From positions 14,807,574 to 14,871,573 of the forward strand of contig CM119263.1 in the NCBI GenBank assembly GCA_051294375.1: DNA of 64,000 nucleotides, read 5' to 3'. Made by a program: the position numbers and the translations under genes. This DNA is from Paraspadella gotoi (Eukaryota; Chaetognatha). Numbering within the stretch: the stretch's first letter is position 1; each line of letters starts with the position of its first letter. A model generated the notes under the pieces. The model ran no database searches, was not told where the DNA came from, and was given only the letters and a program-made list of their open reading frames with translations. Shown piece by piece: positions 38,441-50,018 of the stretch.

Positions 38441-39695
38441 AGATAAATAAATAAGAAAAGTTTATTATTGACAATTACCGGAAAAAATATTTTTCGAAAA
38501 GCGCTGATGACTTCAAAGTTTCTATTTCGGAAGGATGATTTTGTTTCTTTGAATTCTTTTTTAAGCATAATAACCGAGGAAAAAAACGAATGCTGGAAGT
38601 CGCTTGGCAGGATCAGAACTGGTTTTATTTTCAGGACGGGAGGTGAAGAACCTGTAAGGATCGCATCCAGTGGTTTTCTCTTTCTTTATATAAAATTTGA
38701 AAATAAAAATAGAGGGTAGGTAAAGTTTGATTCACGTATTTAGAAAAACGGGCGTTAACAATATTGCTGGTTAATTTTAGGTTATCGGAAGCATTTGAAT
38801 AATTCTTATTCCGTAACCAACGCTTTAACTATTTATAAATACATTTACTCAGAAGCTGTTCAGCTTGAAAACTGTAAAAAAACGAGTCAAGCCGCTTAGC
38901 GGAAAAAAAAATTTATAGCAAAAGTAACTTTTCAACTTTTGATTTTTTTTTTTAATTTAAAAAAAAAAATTTCCGACTTAGTGGTAAATATTGAGAAAAA
39001 AAAAGATTTTACTGAGGAAACGCGACGTTAATTAACGACCGCCAGACTTTTACGGTTCTCGGTAAATCTGGGCGTCTAATACTGAAAACCACACCAGAAA
39101 GCTAATGGGTAAAAGTGCTAAGTGAAATTTAATAAGATTGAAGGGCCCTCAGTGAAGACTGAAGACGTATAAAGAATAAAAAGATAAGAAGTTGAGAAAC
39201 TGCGTGTACCTAATACCGTCGCATGACGCGTGACGCAGGCCAACACGTGACGAGGCCCTCGTGACGTAAACCCGCCTCGCTGGTTCCTCGAAAGATGGAT
39301 TTATGGAACCAAAACAACGCAAAGTTAACGAGACCGGAGTTCCGGAGAAAAAAAAAATTATGCCGGCGCTCGGCAGAAATTAGCCGAAAGCCTCCGGTGA
39401 TAAATATTTAAACGTTAGTCGCAATAACAAATAAATCCGGATATGCAAATTTTTTTATATTCATCGCAAAAAAAAAAGAATTGAGAGAACACGATTCGAT
39501 GTGTTTCGATTTGTTTTTTCTCGCAACTCAGATTTAAGTTTCAATTTCTTTATTTTTAGCCAAGACAGCTGGTCGTCAAAGAAAGAAAAGATTGCTTTTT
39601 CTTTCCCTTTTTTTTCAATTTCAAAATTTGATTAAAACGGAATTAGAAGCTAATTAAATTACACAAAGGAACCGTTTCTACGCTCTCTCTCTCTC

Positions 39696-39720
39696 NNNNN
39701 NNNNNNNNNNNNNNNNNNNN
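39696..39720. other. 25-N assembly gap
   Basis: Exactly 25 N after a CT run. Confidence 0.98.
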
Positions 39721-39923
39721 ATCATGTGTGTAGATGTATATATATATGTCGAGCTTTGCAATTTATCCGTATCTTAGTCTCTTCTCACATCTGATGCTGA
39801 TCGAGCTTACAGTCAGACCCAGAGGACAGGACGCTGAAGGCCGTACGACGCGCTGGCTGCTAGACACTGGTCAGGCAGGCCGCCGGTCGCGAGGCCGTCA
39901 CACGCCCGGGACAGCGGGATCAG

Positions 39924-40063
39924 CCCGCCGCCGCAGCCGCTGCCTTCCGGCTACGGGCGACGCCTCAATCGCAAGTTAATGTTGTCCCGTTTTCTTAATC
40001 ATTTTCTGTATCATTCGTCTTTGAGTTTACCGTTTTTGTTGTTGTTGTTGTTATTGTTGTTTT
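39924..40063 (+). repeat. Small inverted repeat, left arm
   Basis: Matches the reverse complement of 40499-40622. The inner 50 bases (GCCGCCGCAGCC through CTCAATCGCAAG) are almost identical, with one mismatch seen; the rest differs by indels. Confidence 0.85.
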
Positions 40064-40309
40064 GCCAAGTTCGTGAAATTCTAGTATGCGTTAGTCTCGT
40101 ATAGATTTTCGTCTCATACTTACTGTATATCTTATTTTTTTTTTTCACTCTCATGAGATTCTTTTTCCACTCGAGTCAGCTGGCAAAGAATTGTATCCTT
40201 TTCTTAGATTATTTGGAGAAACGGGAGTCGGGGATGTGTATTCGTGCGGTAGGAGATGTTTTATGTTTTGCTGGCGTATGTGTGTGACTGAAACAGAGTG
40301 AGAATGAGA

Positions 40310-40377
40310 GAGAGAGGAGAGAGAGTAGAGCGAGAGAGAGAGAAGAGATGAGAGAGAGAGAGAGAGAGAGAGAGTAG
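40310..40377. repeat. (GA)n microsatellite
   Basis: Interrupted GA run in the loop of the small inverted repeat. Confidence 0.95.
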
Positions 40378-40498
40378 AGGAATGAGACCTTAAACGTTAA
40401 GCACCGATGACCGTGAAGGATTTTACAGACGAAACAGACCAGGGATGAGCGATTCAGGCGCGTCGAGAAGTTTACTGGGAGAGAAGAGAGGAGAGCCA

Positions 40499-40622
40499 AC
40501 AACAACAATAAAAAACCGGTAAACTCAAGCGAATGATTACGAAAAGATGTAGAAACGGGGACAAATTATCTTGCGATTGAGGCGTCGCCCGTAGCCGGAA
40601 GGCGGCGGCTGCGGCGGCGGCT
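40499..40622 (-). repeat. Small inverted repeat, right arm
   Basis: Reverse-complement partner of 39924-40063. On the minus strand both arms share the frame AFRLRATPQSQ after a poly-Ala run. Confidence 0.85.
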
Positions 40623-40882
40623 GCGTTAGCAGCGGCGTCGCCGGCAGCGTCGCCCGGGGGAGGAGTCATCAGCCAACGGAGAAGGACAAAGAACGAAATT
40701 GAAAGGACGGGATGCGAAAGTCTACGGAGGGGAATGGTGGACGGAGAGACCGATAAGTAGTTTGTCTTTGATAACCTGCTCCGAAGGTAAATTATAAGAC
40801 AAAAAACATTATCAGTAAAACTTTAGTGCTTTAGCTTTAAACACGATTCACCTTTCAAGTGACTATTACACTGAAACTTTAT

Positions 40883-41099
40883 NNNNNNNNNNNNNNNNNN
40901 NNNNNNNNNNNNNNNNNNNNNNNNNNNNNNNNNNNNNNNNNNNNNNNNNNNNNNNNNNNNNNNNNNNNNNNNNNNNNNNNNNNNNNNNNNNNNNNNNNNN
41001 NNNNNNNNNNNNNNNNNNNNNNNNNNNNNNNNNNNNNNNNNNNNNNNNNNNNNNNNNNNNNNNNNNNNNNNNNNNNNNNNNNNNNNNNNNNNNNNNNNN
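40883..41099. other. Assembly gap (217 N)
   Basis: Run of N in non-coding DNA. Confidence 0.98.
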
Positions 41100-41729
41100 C
41101 AGGGTAGCAAGATAAAACTCATTTTACTTGTCCAAAAATACTTCGTTTATTATAAATTGAATCGACATTCATAAAAGACACAAAGGTGATTTTAATTTAA
41201 ATTAATTCCGAGTGGTTTTCATTTTTATTTAGTTTAACGAGCAAAACTGTTCCGTTGGCGCAGAACTATGATAAAAGTAGAATTGTAGATAGAAAAACCG
41301 GTAATCAAGGTCAGTTACATTACTGCCAATGAAACCAGCCCCTGGTTTCAAATTAATTTAAAAAAAAATATCTCTTTATCGTCAACCGGCTGGCGTCTCA
41401 TCTCCGCGCACTGTATTCCATTCAGCGACGATGTTGGAGATTCCATTGAAGCCTCCGTTGGACGAATGAGAAACGGGAAATAAATTGAAGGAAAGGAAAT
41501 GATAAATCGCAGGGGGAAGATCGGGGGGAGGGAAGAGTAGTATTTATTGATGGAAAAGTAAAGGACACTCAGGAACGTGAGAAAATTAAACTCGGGTTTA
41601 GAAATGTAATGGGAAGATAAATCATTTGGAGGAAAAAAAAAAGAGCAATGGAAGGAAAGGGGAACTGCGATGGCGTCCCTGCGCTGTCGTCGCCTCGTCG
41701 CCTCACAAATGCTCGTAGGAAAAAAAAAA

Positions 41730-41972
41730 NNNNNNNNNNNNNNNNNNNNNNNNNNNNNNNNNNNNNNNNNNNNNNNNNNNNNNNNNNNNNNNNNNNNNNN
41801 NNNNNNNNNNNNNNNNNNNNNNNNNNNNNNNNNNNNNNNNNNNNNNNNNNNNNNNNNNNNNNNNNNNNNNNNNNNNNNNNNNNNNNNNNNNNNNNNNNNN
41901 NNNNNNNNNNNNNNNNNNNNNNNNNNNNNNNNNNNNNNNNNNNNNNNNNNNNNNNNNNNNNNNNNNNNNNNN
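41730..41972. other. Assembly gap (243 N)
   Basis: Run of N preceded by poly-A and followed by GA-rich DNA. Confidence 0.98.
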
Positions 41973-43412
41973 GGGGAGTAGAGAGGGGAGAGTAGAAGGA
42001 AGAAGGAAAAGAAAGAGCCAGATGGTGAACTCGACCGATAGTAAAATGCGAGTTTAGACTTAGTTTAGATGAGTGGGGAGCGTTCAATCGAGGAACCCCT
42101 TAGGGTTGCGAGATTTTTTGGGGATACTCTGACGGTGACGGGGGGGGGGTATCAATTTACGCCTCGGTTTTTCTGGGATTACAAGGATGTGATGTTTAAT
42201 AGAGGGTCTTTGCAGCTGACGGGATATTTAGGCCCTTACTGAGAGGGCGTCATATCTAATTGCGGTCATTTTTGGAAGTATGCGATCGTCACGTGATGTT
42301 TAATTGAGCGTCTTATTTATGGGGATCCGTACTCATTGTGTAAACTGTAATGTGTACAATCGGAGGCCCACTTTGAAGTCTCGGCGAGGGACCAATGGCG
42401 TTTGAGAGTGGGCCCGATATGGTTTTTATCGAGGGCCCTCTTTGGTACTAGTCCGTGGGAAATCTCGTGTAGGCGTTCAGTGTTTCCACGTCGTCAATTA
42501 ACTTTCCCCAGGGAGGAAAAACAACCGTCAATTACAATCAACCGGCGAAGGGAGGAAGGGAAAGAGAAGGGGAAAAAAGGGAGGAGGTAGCAGGGTGACG
42601 GGCGAAGCGGCGGGGGGAAAAAAAAACAGTAGAGTGTTTTGCGCGCTGCGTCGAGTTTCCGGTTAATCGAACTGGGAAAGTTACGACTGGATTGGCCGTG
42701 ATGACATGACAGTGATACAAAGTTGGCGTTCGGTGTTTGATGCTTGCGTCGGGTGCTATAATTACGAGATGCAACTTTATGTCGTTAGATATAAGCTGCG
42801 TTCGTTCTTGACTTTTAAAAGATTCACCGTGATCTTCGTTTGTTTTTCGAAAGGTCAAGGTTGAAATAAATAGAATCATAAACATAGAAGAGGCACCTTT
42901 TCGAGCAAGAATATATAAAAAAAAAAAAAAAAAAATGCGAGAGGACAAACAAAATGGGAGCGAATGATATGAAGGGCGAAATAAATGGAGAAGAAAGAAA
43001 AACATAAACCTGGATATGACGGATTCGATGCGAAAAAAATATTAATAAGAGGAATTATGCAGGATATGCCTGTTACTTGTTCTCTTGGGAGGCTGAAATA
43101 TTCGGAATAAGTGTTGTAATCTTATTATTAATTATTTCTATACTAATTTTAGGACGAAAACTGCCTGTGATTTTCTTATTTAAAAAGCAGTGAAATTTAG
43201 CTTAGTTTTGAAAATTTTTTATACCAGCCGGTTAAGATTTTTATATCAATTATTAAATAAAAACCGGAATATCAATCATTTTGTTTTAAAAGTACTATAA
43301 TATTACATTTTATCCGACAAATTTCACCGCGTGACGATACAAGAAAGACACAGACAATAATTCTCTGGAGTCTCAAGGCTTTTTTTTTCTCTCGCAGCAA
43401 TTTCTTTCTTAA

Positions 43413-43441
43413 GCTCTCTCTCTCTCTCTCTTCTCTCTCTC

Positions 43442-43488
<47 letters not shown>
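43413..43488. repeat. (CT)n microsatellite
   Basis: CT run with TT and CC interruptions, ending just before the repeated block begins. Confidence 0.95.
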
Positions 43489-43492
<4 letters not shown>

Positions 43493-44882
43493 CCTCCGTT
43501 TTCTTCCCCTTCATCTCTTCTGGATTCTTCCTATACTTTTTCTCTTTCTTTTCGTTTCTGCGCCATTATCCGTATTCTGTCACTCTGTTTTTCCTCATAT
43601 TCTTTCTCCTTTCTCGAGTTCTTCATATACATCTTTTTTTTTCTCATCAGATTCAGTTATTTCGTCTCGTTCTTCTTCTTTTCTCGCTCTTCTACCTCCT
43701 TTTTCCACATCTCTCCGTCATTTCCGGTTTTCCAATTAGGCCCAACGCCAAGCGTCGAGGGAGACATGAAAGAATGAAGGAAACAAGAGAAGAGAAGAAG
43801 GAGGAAAGAGAGAGCAAAAGAAACGTGGAATCGAGACGAGAGAACGACTTTGAGAAAGAGAGAAAGAGGGAAATGGTAAAAATAATATATAGAAGTGAAT
43901 TAGAGATGACGACATCAACGGAGAGGAAGGAAAATCTTGGGGTAAAAAAAGATTTGGATTCAACACAAATTTTTAAAAAAAGAAAAAACATCAAAAAGAA
44001 CAAACAAACAAACCAAAAAAAAAAAAAAACCCAGAAAAAGATACAAAAATCTTGTCAGCGCGACGTTCATTGGCTTGTTAACTTCTGACGTGAAGAACAT
44101 AATTAACTCAAGAAACAAGAAGATACTTATGTGAAATGAGATACGAATTAAAAAAACAATAAATAAGAAAAAAGAGAGATTAAATACGATAAACAAATTA
44201 AACATATGAATGGAATGACAAGAGACCGAAACGACAAAGTATAGAATCAATATCCTCGAGAGAAAAAAAAAAGAAAAACATCCGAATCTAGAAGAAAAAA
44301 ATTACAAAACGAAGTAAAAAAATTTAAAAAAATTAGAAAAAGGGAAACCGAAGCTGGTTTCCACCGCGGATGCGTATTCGATCTTCTTGGAAGCTTTATT
44401 AAAAAAAACGTCGCCATGGAATCCTCAATTTCCTTTTTTTTTTCTCTGTCGATATTTTTTTGAATTTTTTATTCGCTCGGAGTGTGGGTCGCGAAGTGAG
44501 AGCTAAGTTGTGCAATCTGTGTGAGGAGGCCAAGAATAAAAAAAAGGGATAAGATGAAGAGTTTGAAGACGAACGAAGCGATTCAAGGATGGTTATTAAA
44601 TTAATACGTAATATTCATAGATGAGATATTTTAATATTGTCTTTACTCGATTTGGGGATAAGCGTGTCGGAGTCGGTGTCGCACTCGAGCGAGCCAACGT
44701 CGCCCGCGAGATTCCATGTTTATTATTTTTTCCAGATTTTCATTTTTATTCTTTACGCATTCAAATCCCACGGATTTCATCCCCGCGAATTTTTTATCCT
44801 CTTTTCGGAGAAATTTTTTTTTTTTCTGTTAATAATCTCTCTTCCTTCGAGCTCGTCGTCTGAAGATTGCATTTTTTGAGGG

Positions 44883-45108
44883 TGTGACCAACAAGTTTCA
44901 GAGTAAGAATGATTTATTCTTCAACAACGTTATAAACAATAACAGTCAAAATGCTCAGATGCTAAGTCTATTACAATGGTATTTACAAAGGTCAACGTTT
45001 GACCATAAAGGTCAACGTTTGACATAAATAAGTTGGGGAATTGAGCGAGATAAGTTCAGTAAGGTCATGTGGTTTGACCGTGGTGCGTGTTCTCGATGTT
45101 CGTCCACA
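44883..45108 (-). repeat. 3' LTR of copy 1
   Basis: 226 bp with degraded outer terminus (TGTGACC instead of TGTGGACG). It contains paired AGGTCA...TGACC motifs near 44989-45023 and 45061-45080. TTTATT/AATAAA-like sequence could serve polyadenylation. Confidence 0.9.
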
Positions 45109-45859
45109 CATCCCCCCACCAAGCCTTTGACCGGGTGGGGAGAAGCTTGAAGGAGTTATTGGATTGCGTCGTCGTTTTCATCGTCGTCTTCCGGCGGCTG
45201 AAGCATCGTCGGAAGGATGCTGATAAGACCAGGGATTGATGAAGATTGTCGGCTAGCGACTTGCGGCGTAGTGGAAACGCGAGTGGCGTCGCTTCCGTTT
45301 CCGGAGGCGGGGCGTGGATGGAGCTGCTGAACACGCGGCGACCATGTGGTCGCCCCTGCGGTGGATCAGGTAGTGCGACTTCCGCTTCAGTGGCGGAGCT
45401 GTTGAAGTACGCGGGCGACCGCGTGGTCGCGCCTGCGGTGGTCAGGTGGTGCGACTTCATCGTGATGGCAGGTTTGAGTCGATCAACAGAGATCACTTCG
45501 ACGCCACGGCCGGTATTTCGATTTTGAAAGTTTTTGGACCATGTTCGAGGACGTTGTAAGGGCCGTCGTAAGGCGTTGGAGCGGCGTCGAATGTCGTCGC
45601 GTCGGATGTAGACCGTCGGCGTCAGCGGCATTTCCGGCACATGAGAGGGCGGCGCCGCATGCCAAGCGGCAGGCAGAGGCTGCATGAGAGCAACATCTGC
45701 TCGAAGATTGTCGAGGATTCGCGAGCGGCGCGGCGTCGACGTCGGTTGTTGGACCGGAAGTAGCTCGCCAGGGAGCGTCAGAGTCTCACCCAGCGTTAGC
45801 TCTGCGGGGAGGCGTCTGAATCTTCTCGCGGAGTTGCGCGGAGGCTCAAGAGAGTCCAT
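45065..45859 (-). pseudogene. pol fragment: integrase C-terminal region
   Basis: 264-codon open frame. The part near 45474-45510 has VEVISVDRLKPA, the usual end of the GPY/F-type integrase C-terminal domain. The first 100 codons continue integrase-like sequence after a frame change from the upstream fragment. The last part past VDRLKPA is a low-complexity tail that runs into the LTR. Not joined in frame to the core. Confidence 0.7.
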
Positions 45860-46125
45860 GGGAGCTGCGCCAGCCAGTTATGTCCGGCGGCGTCGCAGCG
45901 GGCGCGAGGGCTGCCTTTAGCGTCCGATGAAGGCGCTCGACCATCCCGTTGGCTTGGGGTGTAGGCGGTCGTCGTGGAAGGGTCAAAGCCGACTACCGCC
46001 GCCACTTGGCGCCACAATTCCGATGTGAATGCGCGCCACGATCGGTGGTGACGACGGAAGGAACGCCAAACCGGGAGACCCAGTTCTGCAGGAAGGCGGC
46101 GCGACGGAGGCGGCGGAGGTGTCAC
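45796..46125 (-). pseudogene. pol fragment: integrase catalytic core
   Basis: 109 codons. It holds FTSELWRQVAAVVG and TAYTPSQ, typical of the second half of the DDE core, then NWLAQLPWTLLSLRATP. The expected ER after the Q/NG turn is disturbed. The frame differs from both neighbours, so single-base indels separate them. Confidence 0.75.
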
Positions 46126-46370
46126 GAAGCGCGCCGCCTCCGGCCAGCGCGTGAAGCGTCAATCATCGTCAGAAGATGAGTATGACCAGAGACGGCTGCA
46201 GGGCCCACCAGATCAATGTGAACGTGAGCGAAACGTTTGGCTGGTGGTTCGAATTTCTGGAGTGGCGCGCGGACGTGGCGCTGCGTCTTGGCGCGCTGGC
46301 AAGTGTCGCATGACCCTGCCCATCGTGCAATGTCGGATGAGGCTGATGGCCATACGAAGCGCGTCGTCAC
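46122..46370 (-). pseudogene. pol fragment: integrase zinc-binding end and first catalytic Asp
   Basis: 82 codons with CDTCQRAKTQRH, the cysteine half of the HHCC zinc finger, and HVHIDLVGP, which carries the first Asp of the DDE triad. The frame ends early, before the second Asp. Confidence 0.8.
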
Positions 46371-46733
46371 AAGCTTTTGGACGCGCGAACTCCCGGGTGA
46401 GCGATGCCATGGGTGGCATCAAAAACGCGTCGGCGCCATGACGCCGGAACGAGTGGGCGTGCCGGGAGCCGGAGATGTCGCAAATGAGCGTCGTGTTGCT
46501 GATTGGGACGTTTTGAGACGGAGCGCCGTATGGGATCATTGAGAAGCCGTTGGACATCGTCGTCAGTGCTTGATCAGCCGCCATTGCCTCAAAGTTGACT
46601 TGGAGGGCGCCGACGGCGTTGACGGTGGCGCGATGTCCTCGCGCTCTTTTTGCGCGTTCAAGTTCGCTTTAGGTTGATCTGTAGGATGTCGACGGTGGCG
46701 GCGCTGGCGAAGGAGTTGGCGGCGGGAGAGGCG

Positions 46734-47582
46734 TCAGCGACGACGTTCGCCTTTCCGGCATGTGACGATGTCGCCGTATATTCGGCGATGCCCGCCAGTT
46801 GATAGGTTTGCCTCATGGTGTGAGGCTCGGCCTTCTTCGCAGCGCCGGCACGAGCGAGATGTGGTCGCTAAAAAGTGTGAAACGGCGTCCTTCAACGTAT
46901 GGTCGGAAATGGCGGATTGATGCGTGAGCGCGAGGAGTTCTTGTCGAACGGCGGCCATTTGCGTTGGTTGGATTTCAGTGGCTTTGAATGAATCCCAGGG
47001 TTGCCATTGGCCGTCGACGAGCTGTTCGAGGACGGCACCGACGGCAACGTCGAGGGCGTCGACAGTGAGAGCGAGAGGAGCGCCGTCGATCGGGTGGACC
47101 AGCATTGTGGAGTCGGCAAGGGCGTCCTGATCGCTGGAAGCGGCGTCCTGCGGGGCGCCCATTTTAGCACACGTGGCTTTCCACGGAGGACTTCGAGGAG
47201 GGGGTCGAGATGATGTGCAGCGTGGGGTACGAATCGACGATAGTAGTTGAAAACCCCCAGGAAACGTGAAGTTCTTGACGGTGGTGGGCGTGGCCATCTC
47301 GCGTAGCGCCTCTACTTCGACGGAAGGGCGGACGCCATCTTTGTTGACGTTGTAGCCGAGAAACTCCAGGTGGAGCACCGAAAACGCATTTGGCGCGGTT
47401 GACGATGAGGCCTTGTCGGCGAGGGCGTTGAAGACACGCTTGAGGTCCTCCTGATGCTCTTCGTGAGAATGTGATGCTACGAGGAGGTCATCTAAGTAGA
47501 CGAAGACGTGGGGAATGCCGCTCAGGACTTGATCCATCATACGTTGGAAATCCTGACCGGCGTTTTTCAACCCAAATGGCAT
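46734..47582 (-). pseudogene. pol fragment: RT palm/thumb and RNase H
   Basis: 282 codons. It starts MPFGLKNAGQDFQRMMDQVL and has the RT active-site box VYLDDLLVAS, then the thumb and connection. An RNase H start follows (LTVDALDVAVGAVLEQ) with the first catalytic Asp. The end past about residue 220 drifts out of frame. It overlaps the RT finger fragment by 16 bases in another frame, so one indel separates them. Confidence 0.85.
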
Positions 47583-47875
47583 GAGAGGAACTCATAGAGG
47601 CCGAACGGCGTGATGATCGCCGTTTTATGACGATCTTCTTTCGCGACGGGGATCTGGTGGTACCCTTGCAGAGGTCGATCTTCGAGAAGACCGTCTTCCC
47701 GGCGACATCGGCGTTGAAGTCCATGAGGTGGCGGATCGGTAGCGATCGTCGACGGTGACACCATTGAGGCGTCGATAGTCACCGCATGGACGAAGGGAGC
47801 CGTCGGTTTCCGAGTGACGTGTAGCGGCGACGCCCACGCAGACGTTGAGCGCCGGATAATCCCGAGTTCCAGCAT
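47567..47875 (-). pseudogene. pol fragment: RT fingers
   Basis: 102 codons with MLELGIIRRSTSAWASPLH at the start and GYHQIPVAKED then ITPFGLYEFL near the end, both standard RT blocks. The middle is in a wrong frame: the expected GDYRRLN block is open in an overlapping frame at 47625-47837. At least two compensating indels are therefore present. Confidence 0.8.
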
Positions 47876-47908
47876 CTTCTCAAACTCGGCCTTGGCGCGG
47901 CGAGCTGA

Positions 47909-48679
47909 TCAGGGGCGAGGCGGCGAGCGCGGGCAAAACGGGCGGACCTTTCGTTGGAATATGATGCTCGACGCCGTGCTTGGGTGGCGCCGAGTTAAAG
48001 ACGAGTTTCGTGAGTTCTGGTCGCCATCTAAAAGAGAGGAGTAGGCGTCGCGGACGTGGAGGACCGGGACGGCGCCGCGCGGAGCGGCGTCGTGGCATGG
48101 CAGAGATGACCATGTAATGTCAAGATCGAGGAGGATGCGGCGTTGATGATCAACACCGAGATGGTGCTCCATCAAAAAGTCGGCGCCGAGAAGGGCGTGG
48201 CGACATCGGCGATGATGACGAGATACGGGAAAACGCGTTTCCGAGTCGAATCCCCATCTCTCGGATGCCGAAAGTTTCGATCGCGTGTCGTTGGCGGCGC
48301 GGAGTGGCGGGCATTGGCGGCGCGAGCGCCGCCTTGACGGCGGCAGGTCCGCCTTGGCGGCGGCACGATCGGCGGAGAGGCGGGGATGAGCGTCGCCTCG
48401 GAGCCGCCGTCGACGAGCCACTCCAGGCCGCGTCAGGGTCGCGCCGAGGAAGAGTTTTGAGTCGTTTCGGCCGGCGACCGGGCGACTAGCGGCCGCCGGC
48501 GTTGGCATTTGACGGTGCCATTGGGCATGGGCGGCCGTCGCGGTTAGTTCCATGGCATTTGAACGCGTTGGCACCAAAGTTGAAGTGGTAGAAACACTTG
48601 GCTCACCCATGGCGGTTCGCGGTGTGAGGGAGCGGGCGTCAAAAATTGGGCGCCGTTGCTGCTGCGTGCGCTGCTGCAT
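47909..48679 (-). pseudogene. gag-pol fragment: aspartic protease region
   Basis: 256-codon frame covering the protease and linker to RT. A protease-like WLVDGGSEATLIPA is readable at about 48379-48420 in an overlapping frame, with DGG in place of the usual D-S/T-G. ALLGADFLMEHHLGVDHQRR at about 48110-48190 is the block that normally follows the protease. The frame between them shifts. Confidence 0.65.
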
Positions 48680-49616
48680 TGGCGTTGCTGTGATGGCGCT
48701 GCTGTGAGAAGGGGCGCTGCGTTGAGCGCGGAGTGGTCGTCTTACTGCGTTTGCGTACGAGATGGCGGCGTTGCTATCTCGGTTGATGAATCGTCAGAAG
48801 CTCCAGTGGCTGTCCGATGTGACCTCACTGGAGGTGACGCGTTCACCGTGATGAGGGCGATCGGAGCTTCTGAGTTGCCAGACGGAGGAAGAATTCGTCG
48901 CATCCTTGGCGATGTCGACGGGCTTTTTGTCTTCCTGACAGCGTGTTCCGGACGCTTTGAGGAAGGGCGGCAGCCAAGATGCGCTTGATATTATCTATGT
49001 GAGGCCTTCGAGACGCGTCGATCGCAGAGAGGTGCTGGGAAGGAGTGACCTTTCAGTGACGTCATCTTCAGCGCTTTTGCGGCGCGCCTGTTGGCATCTT
49101 CGCCATAGATCTTCTGCAAGTGGAGGACCAGTTCTTGTGAGCGTCGGGACCTTCGTCGATGCGAAGACCGTGTGGATCAGCCGGTGGCGGGAGATTGGTA
49201 TGGCGCTGAGGGTTAGCGCCTTCTTCTCCGCCGGCTCGGTGACGCCGGTGGCGCCGAATCCACAGCGGTGTGGTCTAGCCACTCTTCGATGTGTCCGGGT
49301 CGAAGTCGTCAGCTTAGGATTTCTCCTTCTTGCAGGGGCACTGGAAGGAGGTCGAGGTGGGTTGGTTGTCCCGGGGGCGGCGTCGCTGGCGCCGTCTTCC
49401 ACTGATGGGGCAACTCCGTTGAAGCGGTGCTTGCGTCCGCTGAAGGAGGCTTGGTCTTTCCGTTACCGCGGCTAGTTTGGCATTGATCTCAAAGACCATT
49501 TGAAAAGTTTCTCAATTTGTACTTCGGAGACGTCGCGGATGAGGAGCGGCGTCGTGGAACGCGTCATCTCGGCCGGCGTTGTCGGAGTGGGAAGCGTTTC
49601 GCGTAGTCACAGGCAT
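48546..49616 (-). pseudogene. gag region, broken
   Basis: A candidate start ATG is at 49616 and the region ends in a zinc-knuckle-like CFYHFNFGANAFKCHG at about 48546-48596, read directly in one frame. Between them gag-like sequence is scattered over three frames in pieces of 60 to 135 codons. Compared with the other two copies, this one is missing bases at many places, so much of the breakage may be sequencing error. Confidence 0.6.
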
Positions 49617-49999
49617 GGCGGTCTCCTCTTCGTCAGCTGGCGTTGCAGGGCGTGAGACACTTGGATGGTGTGAATGCGGCATTTAAAAAAGGTAATTCAA
49701 TTTGAAAATTATTTGCGTTTGAAAAATGGTTCGAGTTGAAAAATGATTCAATTTTAAAAATACTCGTTTGAGTTGAAAAAAAAAAAATATGAGTTAAAAA
49801 AAATATTGTTTGGGTTGAAAAAGAAAAAAATAGTTGAAAGATGATTCGAATCGAAAAAACTTTAAAGAGAAAAAATATTTGGCAAAAACGCGAGAGATTT
49901 GTTTCGATTTCGTTGAGTTTCGTTTTTCTTTGTTTTGCTTCTTTCTTTTTTTGTTTTTTTTTGTTTTGTTTTGTCTCGTTTTATCTTATTTTGTATTTT

Positions 50000-50016
50000 C
50001 CACGTCGGGCTCACCA
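50000..50016 (-). other. Primer-binding site of copy 1
   Basis: On the minus strand TGGTGAGCCCGACGTGG, two bases after the 5' LTR. It matches the complement of a tRNA-Trp 3' end with one mismatch. Confidence 0.7.
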
Positions 50017-50018
50017 CG

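Larger units (their letters stand above)
37879..43495. other. No gene seen; GIPC upstream region
   Basis: Should include the GIPC 5' UTR and promoter (37879 to about 38400), but no TATA or initiator stands out. Other content: (GA)n at 38355-38440, a 25-N gap at 39696-39720, a small inverted repeat (39924-40063 with 40499-40622), gaps at 40883-41099 and 41730-41972, a worn repeat near 42190-42330 and (CT)n at 43413-43488. Confidence 0.55.

Noticed and set aside
45246-49475. Plus-strand open frames across the retroelement
   Set aside because: They are shadows of the GC-rich minus-strand gag and pol sequence and match no family.
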